Shown piece by piece: positions 42,125 through 53,782 of a stretch of DNA of 64,000 nt. The stretch covers positions 11,480,001 to 11,544,000 of the forward strand of contig NC_069661.1 of assembly GCF_027244095.1 (NCBI RefSeq), read 5' to 3'. This stretch comes from Hemicordylus capensis (taxonomy: Eukaryota; Chordata; Lepidosauria; Squamata; Cordylidae). Every line of letters starts with the position of its first letter. The first letter of the stretch is position 1. A program made the position numbers and the translations under genes. Under the pieces are notes generated by a model, which worked only from the letters and a program-made list of their open reading frames with translations, ran no database searches and was not told where the DNA came from.

Positions 42125-43804
42125 GATTTAGTGTCAGAAGAATCCCTGAATTCCACGAGAAATTTGCTGCAGGACCGCAGGAGAGCAAATGAGGCTGCTT
42201 TGTGGGAGACGCAACAGAAGAGAAATCAGTGGGAGAGAAAATAAAAGCAAGCCTGAGCACCCGGGTAAATTTAAAAGGCGCAAGCAGCCATGCCCTCATT
42301 CAGCCAGCCAATCAGATTTGCAGTATCAGTTGCCGGCCTGGAAGCAAGGAGGGGAAAGCGAGCCTAAAGGCCTGGAGAGTTACTTCAGATATGCCTAGGA
42401 GCTATCAATTTGTCCCAAGATAATTAACACCCAGCCTTACTCTTCCACTGTTTTCCTCCTGATCACCAGTGAAGGGAGGGGGCTTTTCCCTTTTTGAGCA
42501 GCTATGCGTAAAGCGGTGATATAGGGCATGGCTTAAGTTCTATCCCTCCACCCCGAAACCCCACCCCCCCGCAAATTCTGCTTCAGCTTTCTCATCCCTC
42601 TCTTTCCTTTACCTTGCCTATGCTCAACTTCCATAATGGAACAAAAATGATCTAGGTGAATCAATTAACGTTAACGATTGTGTTTAGCTAGAAAGGTACA
42701 TTCCACCTTAAATGTCTACTCTCTATCTCTGTTTCTCTTTCTCTCTTCTTTCCCGGTATTTGCTTTTTAGAAGCAGTGAAATTTCGTCAGGCTATCTTTG
42801 CAGGGATGGATAGCACAAGGCAGCAACCAGGATTAGATCAAGGATTAATGGTCCCCAGTCTCTGAAGCCCAGGTACAAACGCTTGTGAGGGAGATACATT
42901 TTGGAGCTGGAATGGTGTCAGGAAATGCTGTTGAAAGCTGCAGAAGCCAAGGGGGTTTGCTTTGGGGGAAGAAGCGGGCGAACAGAATGCCAGGCCAGGT
43001 TAGCAGATGTGGATATTGGCCTCCGGAGGTGCTTCACAAGATCATCTCCACTGAGTTTAAGCTGACAGGGGGCACCATCTGTCCTAACCACAGGCAGAGA
43101 GAGGGAGAGGGAAGGGGGAGAGTCCATAATTCATTATACCTGACATTCTTTCAGTGCTTGCTTCTCTGTGCCTCCCTCAATCAAGCCATTCAGATAACTG
43201 ACAACCAAGCTCCATGTCTATGTTATTGAAATGGCTTCTGACTGTAGCATCTTTATCACAGCTGCTTCCGGTATTTTGAGGGTGACGGCTAATTGACTTG
43301 ACCTGGATGTGAATCAGCCACATTTGGCCCACACCATGCTCTTCTTTATCCTCCTGCAGGTTGATCTGACGTGACAGGAAATTTTGTAAAATGTCAACTC
43401 AAAGCAAGAAGGAAAGGGTCTCATCTCGGGGTGCACCTGAGAGAGAGGAAGCCCCCACTGAGTTGCACTTCTGTTAATCTTCCCACTTTCAGGGTGACTG
43501 AAAGTGGGAAGTTCTCTCTCTCCCCCTCCCTTCTCTTTTGTCAGGCATGTAGCATTGGCTGTGTACTCGGTGCCAGCACGAACTCTGGGTAATGTTGCCT
43601 GATCAGTGCTTTTGAACTCATCTGTCAATGGCACTAGGAAAACCAAGCTGGGAGATATCTGCTCAGCTCCTTGACCCTTCACTATAGTCCTCCGTGAAAA
43701 CACTGAGTGAAGTTGTCCAGAGATTGAGGCCAAGAAGCCATCCACCATCAAATTATAAGAAAGTGGTAGAAGTCATGAACTGGTATCTGGCCACTGTATG
43801 AAAC
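42125..43804. other. Unassigned, repeat-poor
   Basis: About 1.7 kb without recognised transposons. Near 42660-42710 an AT-rich segment holds the palindromic TTAACGTTAA. Near 43480-43510 a 12-13-bp inverted pair (CCCACTTTCAG/CTGAAAGTGGG) occurs. Reading frames to 145 codons have no domain. Confidence 0.3.
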
Positions 43805-44052
43805 TGGATGGGAGAGAACAAGCTGAAGTTTAATCCAGATAAGGCAGAGGTGCTATCAATGGCTACTAGTCTGGTGGCTGTGGGTCACCTCCAACCTCAG
43901 AGGCACGACGCCTCTCAATACCAGTTGCAGGGGAGCAACAGCAGGAGAGAGAGGGCATGTCCTCACCGCTTCCCTGTGGGCCACTGTGTGAAACAGGATG
44001 CTGGACTAGATCGGCCATGAACCTGATCCAGCAAGGCTGGCCTTATGACCGG
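43805..44052 (+). mobile_element. L2 fragment fused to a CR1 3' end
   Basis: Positions 43805-43857 read W-MGENKLKFNPDKAEVL, an L2 RT block. At about 43858 the sequence switches without gap to the CR1 3' end ('caatggctactagtctggtg' to 'gatccagcaaggctggcctt'). Either adjacent insertion and deletion or template switching could produce it. Confidence 0.8.
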
Positions 44053-44216
44053 GTGTTCAGCTTTTTTGAATATTTATGCTCAGCCTGTTCTGGATAGGAA
44101 TTGTTTTATGGATTAAAATAAATGAGCCACCTCCCTCTTATAGAACACAGTTTTGGTTCCCCAACCCCAATGTTTCACTCTCGTATTGACTATCCAGCCA
44201 TAATTATCTTGTGTTG

Positions 44217-44470
44217 AATCAGTGTCCCCCCTGTTAACCGAGCAAAGAGGCACTTTTTAAAGTGGTGATTCTCTTACATTTAGCAGGGAGAGAGCAACTG
44301 GCCCTATCCAGCCCCAGCACATCATCCCTCTAGTGACTATTGCTGGTGTCTACTTTACATTTCCTTTTAGATTGTGAACCCTTTGGGGACAAGGAAACAT
44401 TATTATTCTTTTTTTATGAGAGCTTTGAGAGCTTTTCCATCGAAAAGCAGTATATGCATTAATAATATAA
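44217..44470 (+). repeat. L2-type 3'-end repeat
   Basis: Same family as 1292-1553, plus strand: fold-back head CCCCCTGTTAA...TTTAGCAGGG, 'gtgaaccctttggggacaag', shortened end, (ATA)n tail. Confidence 0.75.
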
Positions 44471-46133
44471 TAAAAACTAGCTGGGCTGGGCACAAAGCAT
44501 CTGCACCTCTAGTTCTCTTCTCCGCTTTCTTCTCCCTGCCCCCCAGCTGCCGCTTTCCTTTTCCCCGCCCATTGGCCTCCGCTTTCCTCAGCCTGCCCAT
44601 TGGCCTTCACCTTATCTTTTCGGCCACCACTTTCCTTTCCCTCTTCCAGCAGCTGCTCGCGAACTCTCATGAGAGCTGCCACACATGGGATTAGCGACAG
44701 GTATGCCTAAGAGAAATATATAGATAGATAAAGAATTAACAGCAACAGCAAACAACAACAACAATAATAATAATATGTGACAATCCTCCTTGGTGGGCCC
44801 CTCACACCCAAGAGCACACAGGCCTGAGTTGGGTGGAAAGGGGGCTTTACGCACCCTGGTCCTTCTCCACCTGCCAGGGAGAGGGGATGCCATGCTTCTC
44901 ACCAGGAGCCCATGTGGGCCGCCACCCTCTGTCTCCACTGGCCTTTTCCATCACTGGCACCACGGCCCATTATATAGCTGCTTACAGTTCTTATCATCAG
45001 TTTCCTCTCTCCCTGGCCCCTCCCTAGCCCTCTGTTCCAGCCCTCCCTTGTTTGCTTGTTTATGTATTTAATACATTTCTATACTGCCCAAAACGCAAGT
45101 TCTCTCACTGGTTGCCTATGCATGGGCTGTTCTCCAGGGCGCTGCTCCCTCTTCCTGCGATGTCGCTCAGGGACATTGCAGAGGAGTCTACCAGCTCCTG
45201 GTTGCAGCCAGGCCACTCTGGCTCATCCAAGGGTGGCCAGCTCCCCGTTTCCCTTGCTCTCCTCTGCCTCCCTGAACGGGCGCTGCTGGATCCATACGGG
45301 GTCGGACTCATCCTGGCTGTCGTTTCACCTGTCGCCTCTGCCAGGTAAGTGTCCTGCCCCGTGTGGAGCTAATCACAACATTAATACGAATAACAACAGT
45401 GTTGTGATGAAGCTGACATTCTACAGCTGTGTCAGCTCAGTCCAGGGCCATTTTCATGCCCAGTTCCAGATGCGTATCCAACATTAGATAGTCTTCATTA
45501 TGGAAAAAGGAGGCCAAGTGCTTTTTCATGTTCATCCGTGCTTCTACCAGCTTGAATTTTCTTACATAAGTTCCATGAGTCAGCCCTGGCACTGTAGTGT
45601 TCAGCTTTTCAGAGAGCACCAACCAAGTGGAGCATCTGGAGTTTGTATCATACATTCCCCAGAGCAGCAGCATTAGTGTAAAGAACATCCTATTCCTTCC
45701 GTGGGACTAATACTTATTCCCCTAACTAGGGGGGAAAATGGCCAATTAAAATGTCAACAGGTAGCGAATTCATTATGAAGCATCAGATACACCTATTTTC
45801 TGGGCTTTTGTACGTTTATTAGTTGTGTTAAGCAGGGGTTCCCCAGATGTTGCTCAACTACAACTTCCATCATCCCCTGCCATCATAGCCAAAGATACTG
45901 CTGCTGTCACTTGAATGCCTGGGAACAGTGGGGGTAGATGGGGTCACCCAAATGTGTTGGAATGATGCATTTATTTGGGGAGGAGAGCTGGCTTGCTGTT
46001 TGCACAAAACCGGCTTGCCTGGTTTGGTTCAAGTCCAGAAAGGACTTGGACCATGTTCAGCTTTCTGCACCCCTGAAATGTCCCCTGCCCTCAGATTGGC
46101 ATGAGTTCAAGCCAGTCCAGGGTTCAAAAAGTT

Positions 46134-46179
<46 letters not shown>

Positions 46180-46390
46180 GAGTGCTACCCCCAGGGGATG
46201 CTGCTGTGGGCGAATCTCTGAAGCTTCCCTCTCCCCTCGCTGGCCTCCACCCCCACCCACCCCGCCCTGGCCATTTCTGGACTGTTTTCAGACCTTTCTA
46301 GCCCTCTCCTGACTTGCTGTGACCATTTGGAAGGCCACCGCACGTGCGCATGGGCTATTTGCTTGCCTAGGTCTGCCCTGGAACCCGTTC
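44471..46390. other. Unassigned sequence with small repeats
   Basis: GC-rich CT-biased stretch at 44510-44660; L2-tail-like block at 45061-45105 (minus, 'tttctatactgcccaaaacg'); (GATA)n at about 46134-46179. Overlapping frames up to 143 codons have no domain. Confidence 0.4.
45835..45930. mobile_element. Fold-back hAT MITE, degraded
   Basis: Left half CAGGGGTTCCCCAGATGTTG and CTACAACTTCCATCATCCCC; right end GCCTGGGAACAGTG. The right inner half has decayed. Confidence 0.55.
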
Positions 46391-46674
46391 TGGTGGTAGC
46401 AAGCATAAATGATCCACTTTGCTAAACAGGACCCACCTTGGTTTGCATTTGAATGGGAAACTACATGTGAGCACTGTAAGTTATTCCCCTCAGGGGATGG
46501 GGCCTATGAAGAGAAAAGCACCTGCATGCTTGCATGCAGAAGGTCCCAGATTACTTCCCTGGCTGGGAGGGACTCCTGCCTGAAATCTTGGAGGGCCACT
46601 GCTAGTCAGTGTGGACAATGCTGAGCTAGGTGGACCAATGGTCTGACTCAGTATAAGGCAGCTTCCTGTGTTCC
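46391..46674 (+). repeat. 5S-rRNA-derived SINE, near full length
   Basis: 5S-like head (GCTAAACAGGACCCACCTTG, TTTGAATGGGAAACTAC), middle 'gcttgcatgcagaaggtccc', body and CR1-like tail ('ggtctgactcagtataaggc'). Confidence 0.82.
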
Positions 46675-46769
46675 TACCTGCTCCAGGGTTGGCTCTAGGT
46701 TCCAGGGGCCTCTCAACCAACTGAGTGGGCCCTGAGTGAGCCATTCCACCGCTATGGGGTCAAAAATGC

Positions 46770-47028
46770 TACCTTTGCTAACAAAGAGGTGCCTTTCAAA
46801 GTGGTAATTCTCTTATATGTATCAGGGGGAGAGCAACTGGCCTTGTTCAATCCCAGCACAGCATCCTTCCAGTTGCTGTTGTTAGTGTTTTACCTTCTAT
46901 TTATTTTTTAGACTGTGAGCTATCTGGGGACAGGGAACCATCTTATTTATTTATTCTTTATTTTTCTACGTAAATCACTTTGGAAACTTAGTTGAAAAGT
47001 GGTGTGTGTGTGTGTGTGTGTGTGTTGG
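46770..47028 (+). repeat. L2-type 3'-end repeat with (GT)n
   Basis: Same family as 1292-1553: 'tgctaacaaagaggtgcctt', 'gtgagctatctggggacagg', ending 'ggaaacttagttgaaaagtg' and a (GT)n run at 47003-47025. Confidence 0.7.
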
Positions 47029-47068
47029 TAGTAGTAGTAGTACTAGTAGTAAAAAGAGCGGTCTAAGA

Positions 47069-47735
47069 TAGGGGTGTGCACAAATCAATTTTTTCATTTC
47101 GATTTGTACCCAAATTGAAACACACCCGATTTGTTTTGGGTCCGAATCTGACCCGCCCCCTTCAAATCACCTCAGATTTGATTTGTACCCAAATCTGAAT
47201 CTGGGGGATTATAACTAAAGCTCCTGAAATCCCCATTATGCCCTATGGAAAAAAGCTTAAAGACGTGTAAACTAAAAAAATAATTTAAAAATCACCCCTT
47301 TGCCCATTTCCATTGAAATCTGGGAGGTAGCTTCCTTGCACCCATTGGGCACTAGCACCCACCACAACCCACTCTGGGCCACCCTGGTGCCCTGTACATG
47401 GAGCTATAAGTTTGCTGAAATCCCCATTATTCCCTATGTGGAAAAGCTTAAAGATGCACCAACTTCAAAAATTCTTTAAAAATTACCCCTTTGCCCAATT
47501 TCTTTGAAATTTGGGTGGTAGCTTCCACCCATTGGGCACTACCACCCAATCCACTTTGGCCACAAAATGGAGGTCCAAATCTCCAATTTTGTTTTATCTG
47601 AATCAGGAGTGATTTTTTTTGTACCTGAATCTGGGCAATTGAGGAGGGAGGTGATTTGTTTTGTCTACATATAACCCAAACTGGCCAGATTCAGGTATGA
47701 ATCATTTTGTACCAGAATCATTTTGCACATCCCTA
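47069..47735. mobile_element. 667-bp non-autonomous hAT element
   Basis: Inverted ends TAGGGGTGTGCA and TGCACATCCCTA with subterminal AT-rich repeats; flanking 8-bp repeats GTCTAAGA (47061-47068) and GTCTAAGG (47736-47743), seven of eight matching. The inside contains a diverged direct duplication of about 190 bp ('gaaatccccattatgcccta' at 47226 and 47418). No coding capacity. Confidence 0.82.
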
Positions 47736-47767
47736 GTCTAAGGGATCAATAGCAGGCCTTTACATAG

Positions 47768-47958
47768 GTTATATAGGAAGGAACCTTATACTGAGTCCGC
47801 CCATTGGTCCATCTATTTTAGTATTGTCTATATTGACTGGCAACGGTTCTTCAAGGTTTCAGGCAGAAGACTCCTCCAGCCCTACCTGGACATGCTGCCA
47901 GGGACTGAACCTGGGACCTTCTGCATGTAAGGCAGCTGCTCTGCCACAGAGCTACAGT
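47768..47958 (-). repeat. tRNA-derived SINE with CR1-like tail
   Basis: Minus-strand head TGTAGCTCTGTGGCAGAGC (A box) and GGTTCAGTCC (B box), then 'tgccttacatgcagaaggtc', body and CR1-like end. The tRNA-head sister of the 5S-headed family. Confidence 0.85.
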
Positions 47959-48204
47959 CATTCGCCTTTCTAGGAGTTCTGGTCACTGTCAGGCTATAGT
48001 GACCTGCCAGCCTTCTTCTAGAGAGTTAACCAGAAGTGAATCCTGTCCTGACTGACAGGCTGGTGAATTCCAGATCTCAGCCAATCAGCACACCAGGTGT
48101 CTGGGACCTAGAGAGCCATTGGGTGGAAGAGAAGAGTTCTTTGTTAGAAAAAGCAGGCTGGGAGTGCAGAGAGGAGAACATGTGGCCATGAGAACTGGCT
48201 GCAG

Positions 48205-50157
48205 GAGAATGTGAGTGGAACTCAGAAAGAACCTGGTGTGGGATGTCAGTGTCATTGACCCTTTAGGGAACAGTGACCCTAGTGCAATGAAATTCAACAT
48301 ACTTGCGGGGAGAGAATCACCAAGAAAGTCTAACACAGACACTTTGAATTTCAGAAGAGGAAACTTTTCCAAAATAGGGAATATGGTGAAAAGAAAACTG
48401 AAAGGGAAAATCAAGAGAGTCACTTCGCTCCAGAATGCATGGAATTTACTCAAAACCACAATACTAGAAGCCCAGTTAGATTGTATACCCAAAAGAAGGA
48501 AAGGTACCACTCGGTCCATGAGGATGCTGGCATGGCTGGCATGGTAATGTCAAGGAAGATATAAAAGACTTCCTTCCAAAATTGGAAGGCCTGCCCGAAT
48601 GAAGAGAACAGAAAGGAACACAAACTCTGGCAAAATAAATGCAAGGTGACAATAAGGGAGGCAAAAAGAGAGTTTGAGGAACATTTAGCTAAAAGCATCA
48701 AAGGGAATAACAAAAGCTTCTTTAAATACATCAGATGCAGGAAACCTGCCAGGGAGGCAGTTGGACCTTTAGACAATGAGGGAGTGAAAGGGATTATTAA
48801 GGAGGATATGGAGGTTGCAGGGAAGCTAAATGAGTTCTTTGTGTCCATCTTCACGGCAGAGGATACGGAGCATATACCTGTTCCTGAACCAAGATTTCGG
48901 GGATGGAGGCTAAAGAACTGAATCAGACAGAAGTGACAAGAGATGATGTTCTGAACTGCCTGGAAAAACTGAAAAGTAGCAAATAACCAGGGCCGGATTA
49001 TTATCATTTATTTATTTATTTATTTATTCAATTTCTATGCCACCCTTCCAAAAATGGCTCAGGGCAGTTTACACAGAGAAATAATAAATAAATGAGATGG
49101 ATCCCTGTCCCCAGAGGGCTCACAATCTAAAAGGAAACCTAAGATAGACACCAGCAACAGTCACTGGAAGTACTGTGCTGGGGTGGATAGGGCCAGTTAC
49201 TCTCCCCCTGCTAAATAATCACCAAGTTAAAAGGTGCCTCTTTGCTTAAGGTAGCAGGGATGGCATCCATCCAAGAGTCCTCAAAGAACTAAAAAGTGAA
49301 ATTGACGACCTCCTTGCTAAAATATATAACTTATATCTGCAATCAGGCTCTGCAATCAGGCTCTGCAATCAGGGATTTTGGGGTTGTGGTGGACAGCTCA
49401 TTGAAAGTGTTGACTCAATGTGCAGCAGCTGTGAAAAAGACCAATTCCATGCTAGGGGTCATTAAGAAGGGGATTGAAAATAAAATTGCTAACATTAGAA
49501 TGCCCTTATACAAAACAATGATGCAGCCACATCTGGAGTACTGTGTAGAATTCTGGCCACCACATCTAAAGAAGGACATTGTAGAACTGGAAAAGGTGCA
49601 GAAGATGGCAACCAAGATGATCAGGGACCTAGAGCACCTTCCATATGAGGCAAGGCTACAACACCTGGGGCTTTTTAGTTTAGAAAAAGGACAACTGGGG
49701 GAGACATGATAGAGGTCTATAAAGTCATGCATGGCATGGAGGAAGTGGATAGAGAGAAATTTTTCTCCCTCTCCCATAACACTAGAACCAGGGGTCATCC
49801 CATGAAACTGATTGCCAGGAAATTTAATTCCCACAAACGGAAGTACTTTTTCACACAACACATAATCAACTTGTGGAATTCTCTTCCACAAGATGTGACA
49901 GCCAACAACCTGGATGGCTTTAAGAGGGGTTTCATGCAGACGTCTATGAACGGCTACTAGTTGGAGGACTATAGGCCACCTCCAAGCTCAGAGGCAGGAT
50001 GTCTCTGAGTACCAGTTGCAGGGGAGTAACAGCAGGAGAGTGGGCATGCCCTCAACTCCTGCCTGTAGGCTTCCAGAGGCATCTGGTGGGCCACTGTGTG
50101 AAACAGGATGCTGGACTAGATGGGCCTTGGGCCTGATCCAGCAGGGCTGTTTGCATG
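48205..50157 (+). mobile_element. CR1 LINE, RT core deleted, split by an L2-type repeat
   Basis: Endonuclease-RT linker first (KNLVWDVSVIDPLGNSDPSA, MKFNILAGRES; EAKREFEEHLAKSIKGN; FKYIRCRKPAREAVGPL; LNEFFVSIFTAED), with a stop after MLAWLAW and shifts near 48545 and 48900. Interrupted at 48996-49256. It resumes at 49257 ('gatggcatccatccaagagt'), but jumps at 49337-49373 from the start of the RT to RDFGVVVDSSLKV, so the catalytic palm is missing. The C-terminal block MPLYKTMMQPHLEYCVEFW to WNSLPQDV and the 3' UTR follow to about 50157. Confidence 0.9.
48996..49256 (-). repeat. L2-type 3'-end repeat nested in CR1
   Basis: Same family as 1292-1553, minus strand, with (TTTA)n tail at 49003-49027. 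It interrupts CR1 between 'ccagggccgga' and 'tggcatccatcc'. Confidence 0.8.
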
Positions 50158-50204
50158 TCTTAAAACGGACAAAAGGAGAAGAAAATGGTCACTGTGCCTT
50201 ATGT

Positions 50205-50455
50205 TCGGAACATATCACACCTATTTTGAAAGAGCTGCATGGACTGCCAATTTGTTTCTGGATCCAATTCAAGGTGCTGGTTATTTCCTTTAAAGCCCTT
50301 GATCATTTGGGCCTTGTATATCTGAATGAGCCAAGGTTTTCTGCCCACCCAACAAGTTCATCAGAGGGGGCTTCGCTCCGTGTGCCAACATTGAGGGGGG
50401 CTCGATTGTCGTGCACCGTGGGACAGGCCCTTCTCCAGGCAATGGAATGCTACTT
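50205..50455 (+). mobile_element. L2 LINE C-terminal coding fragment
   Basis: The plus strand reads EHITPILKELHGLPICFW, FKVLVISFKALDHLGLVYL, then TSSSEGASLRVPTLRGARL. It matches the L2 block DHITPLLMELHWLPIGFQ in the full-length copy. It lies directly after a CR1 3' end. Confidence 0.82.
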
Positions 50456-50937
50456 CTGTTTTTTGTCTTCTACTCAGTTTCTCTTCTCTCTTGATTTCTT
50501 CCCCCAGCAAATCAATTAAAGCTTCTAAGAGAATTTACAACATAGGGGCTGTCACCTGGAAATGAAAACAGAAGGGGATTGCAATGTGAGTGGCAGCAGC
50601 CTCTGCCTGGATGAGGGTTATTTAATGTGAAATACACACTGTAGGGGAAATCTTCTTTTCCCTACAGGGCCTGTAAGCTCTGTTCCATCCGTTCTCAATT
50701 TTCAAGCCCTAGCAGCAAAATAGAACCAGCCTGAAAGATTTATAAATGGCATAAAATCTAGTGCTTCATTTCACCCTCTCCTTGAGGTGATGGTATGGCT
50801 GAGGGAATGTTGTCCCAAATATCATAGGATAAGAACATAAGAAAGACCCTTTCAGATCAGACCAACACATCCTGTGAGTCAAACATCCTTCTTCTCACAG
50901 TGGCCAAACAGATTATCACATTATTTATTTCACACAG

Positions 50938-51028
50938 GGCTTCCAAACCTTGGCTCCCCAAATGCTGGACTACAACTCCCATCGTCCACAACCACAAAGG
51001 CCATTGTGCTTGGGGGTGTTGGGAGTTC
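50938..51028. mobile_element. Fold-back hAT MITE, partly deleted
   Basis: CCAAACCTTGGCTCCCCAAA, CTGGACTACAACTCCCATCG and the inverse 'ggggtgttgggagtt'; the right end is altered. Confidence 0.6.
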
Positions 51029-51204
51029 ACAAGGACTCCCATCCAAGGTTGCCACCTGATGCCCTAGACAGCAAAATGTCTTGAACTGTCCCTGATAAGA
51101 CCTCAGCTACATGCTATGTGTCCATGCTGCATAAATGAGAAACACTTCCTGCAAGATGGCACTTGACCCTTTGTTGTGGAGATTGTATTGTATTATAAGA
51201 TACT

Positions 51205-51445
51205 GTAATGCAACCTACCTAGAGAGCAGGAGGCTGTTGGTTTGAATCCCTGCTGGTATGTTTCCCAGACTATGGGAACCTCCTATATCAGGCAGCAGCG
51301 ATGTAGGAAGATGCTGAAAAGCATCATCTCATACTGCATGGGAGAAGGCAATGGTAAACCACTCTTGTATTCTACCAAGAAACCCACATAGCTCTGTGGT
51401 CGCCAGCAGTCGACACCGACTCGGCGGCACAAACTTTCCTTTTTT
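51205..51445 (+). repeat. Sauria-type SINE with BovB-like tail
   Basis: B-box-like GGTTTGAATCCC at about 51240, body 'ggaagatgctgaaaagcatc', 'gagaaggcaatggtaaacca', then a tail CAGTCGACACCGACTCGGCG that matches the reverse of the BovB 3' end in this window ('tggtgtcgactcc', 16390). SINEs with this plan are established in squamates. Confidence 0.85.
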
Positions 51446-51558
51446 TCCTTTAATCATTATACAAGTCACACCACCAACCAATAGGGGGTGCTATTCCACA
51501 TGCCTGGCTTCTTGACAGAATGGCCCTTCATAAGCTGGGCCATGTAAATATTTATTTA

Positions 51559-52583
51559 TCCTCTCTAATAAAACGCTTGGTGTCCGTCCATGGACGGACA
51601 CCAAGCGTGCGTTCGTGCCTGCCTGTTCTGGGCAGAGCAAGGGACAAACGCATGAAAGCACCCGGCAGGACCCGGCGACCATCTTGGGTGGCCAGAAGCG
51701 GCCGCCCCAACGAAGCCGGGAAAGCGGGGGAGGGGGAGACTGACGGCATTACTGGTGGCAAAGGACCGAGTGGCAGGAGCCGCCATACATCGAGAGTGGC
51801 CAGAAAGGGCCGCCCCAGGAAGCCGGGAATGCGGGGAAGGAGGAGAGCATTAGCAGCGGCAGGACAATCCAGCCAGAAGCGCCCACCCCGAAATAGTACG
51901 GCGGCCAGCACACACAACAGAGAACGGGGCGGCAGAACGAGGCGGCGGCGAAGCCGCCAACGAGGACTGCCGCGCCACCCGAAACCCGCCAAAAAACCAC
52001 ATGCCAACTTCCCCGCATTCCCCCCCCAAAAAAGCCACCTAAAACACCCTACCACATTGCGCCGCCCCCACCTATCACACTCCCACCCAACCAGCTGACC
52101 AAACCCAACTTACCCACTGCAGCCCACGGCAATCATCCAAAACAAAAACAAAACAACAACAACAACAAAAACCGGAGCTCAGCAAAACAGCTGCTCCCAG
52201 TGGAAAGCCTCTGCTCAGACTGCCAGCATGGACGTGAGGAACGCCTATTGTGTCACTTGCGTCCATTACAGCAGTCTAGGAAGCAGCCTAGCATAGAGAG
52301 GAGCTCCTTTCGCAAGCTCCTCTCTTCTAAAGAATCCCCCTCACAAACAACCAACACAAAAGTTGCATTAAGCACTACACCAACACACAGTTACACAAAG
52401 CACAACATACAGCCCAAACACAACAATAAAGAAATAAAAATACAGCAACGGCTGTAAAAAAAACCAGAAAGAAAAAGAGAGAAAGAGAAAAGGGGGGGGG
52501 AAGGAACACACAGAAACACACACACATACACAAAGTCAAGGGAAAGCTAGCGCCCGTTATTATAACGGGCTTAAAAATACTAG
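51559..52583 (+). mobile_element. Non-autonomous Helitron, GC-rich
   Basis: Starts TCCTCTCTAATAAAA and ends AAAATACTAG, preceded by a hairpin (GCCCGTTAT/ATAACGGGC, 52551-52570). It sits between A (51558) and T (52584), with no target duplication: all Helitron hallmarks. A perfect 36-bp palindrome occupies 51573-51608. The first half is CpG-rich with two similar segments (51679 and 51783: 'gtggccagaa', 'gccgccccaa/ag', 'gaagccggga'). No Rep/helicase is encoded. A 192-codon Arg/Pro-rich frame spans the GC-rich part and the upstream flank, and is probably not a gene. Confidence 0.88.
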
Positions 52584-52780
52584 TTTATACATACATACAT
52601 ACCCTGCCCCTCCAGTACACTACTTCTCGGGGAGGCTCACAACAACAAAATAGATACAATGTAAAATAAAAGTAATAAAATCAACCAAATTAAGCAATCA
52701 AGTTAAAAATAAGGCCAAAACCACAATCAGTATTAAGTTTCAAATTAAACGTTATTTTAAAAGCTACAAATTGAGAATTA
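52584..52780 (-). repeat. L2-like 3' end
   Basis: 'ataccctgcccctccagtac', 'ggggaggctcacaacaacaa' and an A-rich UTR (about 52600-52780) resemble L2-clade 3' ends. The Helitron inserted at its tail. Confidence 0.5.
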
Positions 52781-53490
52781 GAAAAATAAGGGCTCTCATC
52801 GCACCATGTCAATTCCTACATTTTAGTTTGTTCTAAAGGACGATACATGTCCTCGCTGCTTTTTTTTCCAGACAATCCAGTGCCATTTCTGTAATTCTGT
52901 TCTGAAAGCTCGGAAGAAATCATAAACTATCTTCATGTCTCTCTAGCTTGAAGACCTCCACAACTTCCAACATGCAGCATTTTATTTAAAAGTTCATTTT
53001 TTTTTAAAAAAAAAAGTCATTTTCAGCCATCAATATAAGAAGCAGAAGTCGGGGGTGGCGAGGGCGGGGAGACCCTCAATCAGTATATAGATTCTGGGAA
53101 CAAGATGGAAATCTTTCCAGAACACACTTCTCCGCTTAATGGTGTTATTATTCAGACATTAAATCAGACCTGACAAAGCAACCTTTTCACATGAGTTGTT
53201 TCCATTTCCCGTTTTAGCAGGAGGAAATAATTTCCAAGTTTTTAACAAGCCCCAAATGAATCAGAGCACTGCATCATTAGGGACAATGCTGCCACTCTCC
53301 ACACTGGCATGATCTCCGCTCTTCAAACCTTTAATGAGACAGCAAACCAGTGTTTTAGAAAATTATTATTATTATTATTAAGAATATTGATCTACTGCTT
53401 TTCAAGGAGAAGGAAAAGAGTGTACATAACAAAAGGAATGAGGAAAATAGTTCCATTAGCATTATTCTTAGGATACTATCAATACAGCAT
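52781..53490. other. Repeat-poor AT-rich stretch
   Basis: No repeat recognised between about 52800 and 53350; complex AT-rich sequence, short (ATT)n at 53365-53379. Possibly unique or conserved non-coding. Confidence 0.3.
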
Positions 53491-53494
53491 CATT

Positions 53495-53610
53495 ATTGTA
53501 ATGTTGTAACATTTTCTGTTTTCTGTATTGTTTTATTATAAACTGCCCAGAGATGAAATTTTGGGCAGTATAAAAATATGTTGAGTGGATGGATGGATGG
53601 ATGGATGAAA
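53495..53610 (+). repeat. L2 3' tail with (GGAT)n
   Basis: 'attataaactgcccagagat', 'gggcagtataaaaatatgtt', then (GGAT)n at 53583-53607. Confidence 0.7.
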
Positions 53611-53782
53611 TTATTATCATCATCAGTCCTTCCCAACAATAAAGAAGCTGAATTATAATATCTAGCCAGGATAAACAGCTAGTAGCCTAAACCCATCGGT
53701 TTATATACAGCTAGATCTGCATACAATTGAGCTTGCATTTTGGGCAGTATAGAAATGTATTAAACAAACTAACTAACTAAAA

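Noticed and set aside
51520-52098. 192-codon Arg/Pro-rich protein
   Set aside because: It begins outside the Helitron and runs through CpG-rich sequence with long competing frames on the other strand; no domain.
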